NCBI GenBank assembly: GCA_030731745.1
Contig: JANQTJ010000038.1
Location: 1-64,000 of the forward strand
Direction of reading: 5' to 3'
DNA length: 64,000 bases
Source: Flaviramulus sp.
Lineage (GTDB): Bacteria > Bacteroidota > Bacteroidia > Flavobacteriales > Flavobacteriaceae
Positions within the stretch are counted from its first letter, which is position 1, and each line of letters begins with the position of its first letter. The position numbers and the translations under genes are program-made. Below the pieces are notes generated by a model. That model worked only from the letters and a program-made list of their open reading frames with translations. It was not told where the DNA came from and did not search any database. Shown here piece after piece: positions 60,556-64,000 of this stretch.

Positions 60556-61947
60556 ATGGCTTACACTGGTATTCATTTTAATATTTCAGAACGTAAAATA
60601 CTGTTACGTATTGGTGATATATTTTCAATATTAGGCATGTTGTATTTTAGTAGTATTATTTTTGATTTTGATTATTTTACCTTTGATAAAGGAAATTGGG
60701 AATCCATTTTAGTACTAATTGTGTATGTTTCAATATTTGGAACCATTTTTGAACTTTACGATTTACAAAAATCTAGTAAAATTGATAAAATAGCTACAAG
60801 TATAGTTTTTACAGTTTCTATCACGGTATTATTTTACTTATTAACACCATTTATCACACCAATATTACCAGATAATCGTTTGCAAATTTTATTCTTTTAT
60901 TTTGCAATACTCATTGCATTGTTTTTATGGCGAATTTTGTATTTAACATTTGTAGTTTCACCTAGATTCTATAAAAAAGTTTTGATTATAGGGGAAATTT
61001 CAAACATAGAAATTATTATTGAAGCTTTTAAAAAATCAGATCCTAATTATAAAATTATAGGTTTTATTAATTGTGAAATAAACAAATTTCAATCTTTAAA
61101 ATTTAATGGCATAAAGGAGTATAAAGCAAACCAAATTTATCAAGTTACAAAAGAAGAGAACATATCAGAAATTGTTATTGCTAGTTATAATTCAGAAACA
61201 ATTACTTCAGAGATTTATTACATATTGATTAGGTTGCTGGAGGAAGGACTGCCAATAAAAGAATATACACAAGTTTATGAAGAATTAGCACATCGTATAC
61301 CAGTTCAGTTTGTTGGGAAAGACTTTTATAAATATTTCCCGTTTAGCAGGAGTAATCAAAATAAATTGTATTTATTTTTTTTAAGATTTTTTGATATTTT
61401 AATTTCATTTATTGGGACTTTAACAGGTGTCATATTTTTGCCCATTATTTTAGTTGGAAATGTTATAGCAAATCGAGGACCTCTTTTTTATACGCAGGAA
61501 AGGATTGGTAAAAATGGTAAAATTTTTAAAATTTTTAAATACCGTACCATGGTTAAAAATGCCGAAAAATCTGGTGCTGTTTGGGCCAAAAAAGGGGATG
61601 TTAGAATAACACCTTTTGGTAAATTTTTAAGATATTCACGTTTAGATGAAACGCCTCAATTTATAAATATTTTGATAGGAGATATGAGTTTGATAGGACC
61701 AAGGCCTGAACGCCCGTTTTTTGTAAAAGAATTATCTAAAATGCTTCCTTTTTATGAAACTAGACATATTATAAAACCTGGGCTTACAGGTTGGGCACAA
61801 GTAAAAACAAGATACGGCTCATCTGTTGATGATAGTTTGTTAAAACTTCAATACGATTTATATTATATTAAGCACAGAAGTTTCTTTTTAGATGCTAATA
61901 TTTTAATAAAAACATTAAGTACCGTTATTTTCTTTAGAGGTCAATAA
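60556..61947 (+). CDS. Polyprenyl glycosylphosphotransferase (initiating enzyme)
   Basis: The 463-residue protein transfers a sugar phosphate to undecaprenyl phosphate to start the glycan. It has four N-terminal membrane helices, a CoA-binding-like domain (KVLIIGEISNIEIIIEAFKK, about 155-175), and the catalytic domain at the C terminus: RFFDILISFIGTLTGVIFLP, FYTQERIGKNGKIFKIFKYRT, SRLDETPQFINILIGDMSLIGPRP and GLTGWAQVKTRYGSS. The ATG at 60556 is preferred; an in-frame TTG 13 codons earlier would add a non-family segment. It is last in the plus-strand array. Donor likely UDP-glucose or UDP-galactose. Confidence 0.93.
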   Translation: MAYTGIHFNISERKILLRIGDIFSILGMLYFSSIIFDFDYFTFDKGNWESILVLIVYVSIFGTIFELYDLQKSSKIDKIATSIVFTVSITVLFYLLTPFITPILPDNRLQILFFYFAILIALFLWRILYLTFVVSPRFYKKVLIIGEISNIEIIIEAFKKSDPNYKIIGFINCEINKFQSLKFNGIKEYKANQIYQVTKEENISEIVIASYNSETITSEIYYILIRLLEEGLPIKEYTQVYEELAHRIPVQFVGKDFYKYFPFSRSNQNKLYLFFLRFFDILISFIGTLTGVIFLPIILVGNVIANRGPLFYTQERIGKNGKIFKIFKYRTMVKNAEKSGAVWAKKGDVRITPFGKFLRYSRLDETPQFINILIGDMSLIGPRPERPFFVKELSKMLPFYETRHIIKPGLTGWAQVKTRYGSSVDDSLLKLQYDLYYIKHRSFFLDANILIKTLSTVIFFRGQ

Positions 61948-61956
61948 ATAGATAAA

Positions 61957-63138
61957 TTATTGATTATAGTTAGATAAGTGTCTAATTAAAAATAAATATC
62001 TAATAAATAAAGCTATTAATAATGGGAGTAAACCTACAGCAAATACTTGCACACCAATTATCCAATGCAATGTTAATAGGCAAAGCAGTATAATTAAAAA
62101 TTTTAAATACTTTATAAACCAGTTACTTGTTTTTTTTATAAAAAGTTGCCCAATTATAAAAATATTTAAAGCGCAAGCCCAAAGTAAATTATAGTTTTGA
62201 TGTGTTCCCTTATGATCTGTAGCAAACCACAGAAGTAAAATTAAAACACCTATAATGCCAGTGATTGAAAATAATATAATATCCAACCATTTACTTTGTT
62301 TTTGGTGTTTAAAGTCTTTATAAGTTATGAAAATAATAAGTGCACCGATAATGCCAAGAATGAATAATGGGCTTATTATAAACAAGCTAGATGCACTAAT
62401 TTCTTTAGGGTTATAAAGTATATGGCTTTTCTTTACTAAAGGACTCCCATTGTTTTGAATAGTTGATTTTTCAAAGAATTTAAAAATATTTTCTGGTAAA
62501 AACATATGCTCTTCACTTGTAGCTTTTCTATCTATCACAGAGCCTAATGCTACATCGATACCTAAACTACCCCAAGAATTTTTGTTTAAATTATTTTGAA
62601 TTAAAGTTCTAAACGTAGCCTCTTTATAATATTCCGGTTTGTTGAATGTAATGGTGTTATTTACTGCTATATTGGTGACATCCTTTATTTTGGTAGCACA
62701 ATTATCAAAAAAGAAATCATATAAATACCTTCTGTTTTCTGGTTTATAATTATTTATTAAATAACCATATAATTTTTGATTTTCAGCTTGTGATAGATTT
62801 AAAACCTGCTCTTTTATTGAGCGATTGTAATAAAAACTATAGATTTTATAAAACCTAAAAAAATCAATTTCACTTATTAAATAACTAAGTTTGCCCTGAG
62901 CAAATTTTAAGTAAAAATTAGGGTCGTCAAAATCATATTCTCCATAACCATAGGTTATATCAATTCCAAGAAGAGGATCTTTAATTCTGAATGCGTTATG
63001 ACCGAAAGCATCATTTAAAGAGGTGCCAGGTCCTACAGTTAAAACACTTATTTCAGCTTTTTCAGATAAGGAGGTATTTTGGGCTATTACTAATTTGAAA
63101 GAAACAAAAACTAATAAAAAAAGTAGAATTTTTTTCAT
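61957..63138 (-). CDS. DUF4105 (Lnb-like) secreted/membrane protein
   Basis: The 393-residue protein has a signal peptide (ILLFLLVFVSFKLVIAQN). Residues 27-190 match DUF4105: SVLTVGPGTSLNDAFGHNAF, YGYGEYDFDDPNFYLKFAQG, and YLYDFFFDNCATKIKDV with the conserved cysteine. Several membrane helices follow from about 250 to the end. The family is related to lysostaphin/NlpC-type hydrolase folds, but no activity is known. It converges with the initiating transferase gene 9 bases away, with no evident terminator between. Confidence 0.85.
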   Translation of the reverse strand: MKKILLFLLVFVSFKLVIAQNTSLSEKAEISVLTVGPGTSLNDAFGHNAFRIKDPLLGIDITYGYGEYDFDDPNFYLKFAQGKLSYLISEIDFFRFYKIYSFYYNRSIKEQVLNLSQAENQKLYGYLINNYKPENRRYLYDFFFDNCATKIKDVTNIAVNNTITFNKPEYYKEATFRTLIQNNLNKNSWGSLGIDVALGSVIDRKATSEEHMFLPENIFKFFEKSTIQNNGSPLVKKSHILYNPKEISASSLFIISPLFILGIIGALIIFITYKDFKHQKQSKWLDIILFSITGIIGVLILLLWFATDHKGTHQNYNLLWACALNIFIIGQLFIKKTSNWFIKYLKFLIILLCLLTLHWIIGVQVFAVGLLPLLIALFIRYLFLIRHLSNYNQ

Positions 63139-63148
63139 AAAATGAATA

Positions 63149-64000
63149 CTATCTAAAAATACTAAAATCTAATTTTAATGAAAAAACATTGGAATAAAGC
63201 GCAATACTTTGGTCACCAATATCAGTAAAAGCGTAATCTATTTGAATGCCATTATACTTAAAACCAAGACCAAAACTAGGTTGAAAACTTAACTGTTCTG
63301 TGTTGTCAATTTGTAATTCATTTTGAAAATTACCCATCCCAGCTCTTAAATATACCATATCGGTATATCCAAACTCAAAACCCAATGCAGGATTAACACT
63401 AGCAAATGACGTTGAAATGATGTCATTATTTTCTTCAAATCTTACATTTAAATTTACGGCGGTTAGTAAGGTGTAATCAACATTAAAATCCATTAATTTT
63501 GAAATACCAATTTGTAATTTAGGGATTGTAATTTCAGTTGTTTCTGGTAATTCTTGATTTTGGCCAGCTACAGCATTTCTAATGGTAGCAAATTGTTCTT
63601 CATCTATAGCCCACGCATTAAAAGTTGTTGTAATATCTCTAGCCATAATTCCAAACTTCCAGTCATTGTTAGTTTCAAATTGTAAGCCTAAATCAAGTCC
63701 AAATCCCCAAGACGATGCAAAATCGCCAATAATTCGTCTAATAACTTTAGCATTAACACCAAAATTTAACCCTTGTACTGGTAAAGACTTGGCATACGAA
63801 AACGTTAATCCGTAATCAGCAGTCGAGAATAAACTAATGCGATCATAATTAATGTTTCCTTGTTCATCAATAAGTTGTGTGGTGTTTAAAATATCATCAA
63901 CAGCAAAACGAATCAATGATATTCCAATAGCACTTTCATTATCTAAAGGCATTGCAAATGCAGCATAATCGTAATTTGCAATATTGGCAAAGTAGCTGGA
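63149..64000 (-). CDS. PorV/PorQ-family outer-membrane barrel protein, 5' end outside the window
   Basis: Only the C-terminal part is visible (267 residues from an internal Met, plus 16 further in-frame codons to the edge: SSYFANIANYDYAAFA). Segments NYDRISLFSTADYGLTFSYA, LNFGVNAKVIRRIIGDFASS, WKFGIMARDITTTFNAW, FGLGFKYNGIQIDYAFTDIG and FSLKLDFSIFR are amphipathic strands like those of PorV/PorQ (FadL-type) barrels linked to type IX secretion. A role with A-LPS-anchored cargo is known for PorV in Porphyromonas; assignment here to PorV rather than PorQ or a relative is not safe. It lies upstream of the DUF4105 gene on the same strand (10 bases). Confidence 0.75.
   Translation of the reverse strand, partial: SSYFANIANYDYAAFAMPLDNESAIGISLIRFAVDDILNTTQLIDEQGNINYDRISLFSTADYGLTFSYAKSLPVQGLNFGVNAKVIRRIIGDFASSWGFGLDLGLQFETNNDWKFGIMARDITTTFNAWAIDEEQFATIRNAVAGQNQELPETTEITIPKLQIGISKLMDFNVDYTLLTAVNLNVRFEENNDIISTSFASVNPALGFEFGYTDMVYLRAGMGNFQNELQIDNTEQLSFQPSFGLGFKYNGIQIDYAFTDIGDQSIALYSNVFSLKLDFSIFR

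Noticed and set aside
25266-61947. Secondary-metabolite cluster instead of a polysaccharide locus
   Set aside because: There are no synthases of NRPS, PKS or terpene type. Export and glycosyltransferase genes dominate.
1-64000. tRNA, rRNA, CRISPR arrays or insertion sequences
   Set aside because: I saw no cloverleaf sequences, repeat-spacer arrays or transposase genes on either strand, though small RNAs cannot be excluded by eye.

Overview
The window is AT-rich chromosomal DNA from a member of the Bacteroidota, most likely a marine-type Flavobacteriaceae. This rests on TAnnTTTG promoter elements, the GIN-domain lipoprotein, PadR/PspC pair and DUF2795 protein typical of the family, a 1117-residue SecA with a large insertion, a PorV/PorQ-type outer-membrane protein, and a fused Wza/Wzc plus ABC-exporter polysaccharide locus. 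No genus can be assigned. I see no rRNA, tRNA, CRISPR array or recognisable transposase. No gene-free stretch exceeds 300 bases; the longest are about 240 (21601-21837), 220 (4148-4368) and 180 (3520-3700).

Region 1 (1-5.5 kb, minus strand) is an envelope/stress block: PadR repressor and PspC-domain membrane protein (overlapping genes), an NTF2-like secreted protein, a GIN-domain lipoprotein, a DUF4870 membrane protein and a lipoprotein serine hydrolase. Three translation starts here share an identical 15-base leader, and one of them opens a 12-codon upstream frame coupled to padR. Region 2 (5.5-25.1 kb) is mostly housekeeping: rimO and an M23 peptidase on the plus strand; then on the minus strand a HEGVH metalloprotease-like gene enclosed by two inverted hairpins, a RimK-like / GCS2-like / N-formylglutamate-amidohydrolase trio, a gluconate operon (gntK-gnd-gntP), an M14 carboxypeptidase, secA, a DUF2795 protein, a PduO-type cobalamin adenosyltransferase, an O-methyltransferase-like protein and an ABC-F ATPase.

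Region 3 (25.2-61.9 kb, all plus strand, tightly packed) is one very large surface-polysaccharide locus. It starts with export and length-control genes (Wza-like lipoprotein, Wzc-like tyrosine kinase, Wzm/Wzt ABC exporter). It continues with an acyltransferase, two methyltransferases, an epimerase, about 18 recognisable glycosyltransferases (12 GT-A/GT2 type, 6 GT4 type, one of them broken by a single in-frame TAG) and three likely but unclassified GT-B-like proteins. A nonulosonic-acid module (CMP-sialate synthetase fused to a HAD phosphatase, short NeuB, pyruvyltransferase) sits in the middle. It ends with an O-antigen polymerase/ligase-type membrane protein and a polyprenyl glycosylphosphotransferase that would start the chain. 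There is no Wzx flippase, so the glycan is probably built on undecaprenyl pyrophosphate in the cytoplasm and exported by Wzm/Wzt. Region 4 (61.9-64 kb, minus strand) has a DUF4105 protein and a PorV/PorQ-family protein that runs off the window.

The observations most worth follow-up are the inverted-hairpin-bounded metalloprotease cassette (7577-8521), the nonulosonic-acid module with candidate new transferases, the hexanucleotide microsatellite that sets the number of tyrosines in the Wzc tail, the nonsense-interrupted glycosyltransferase, the padR upstream frame, and a two-copy interspersed repeat.
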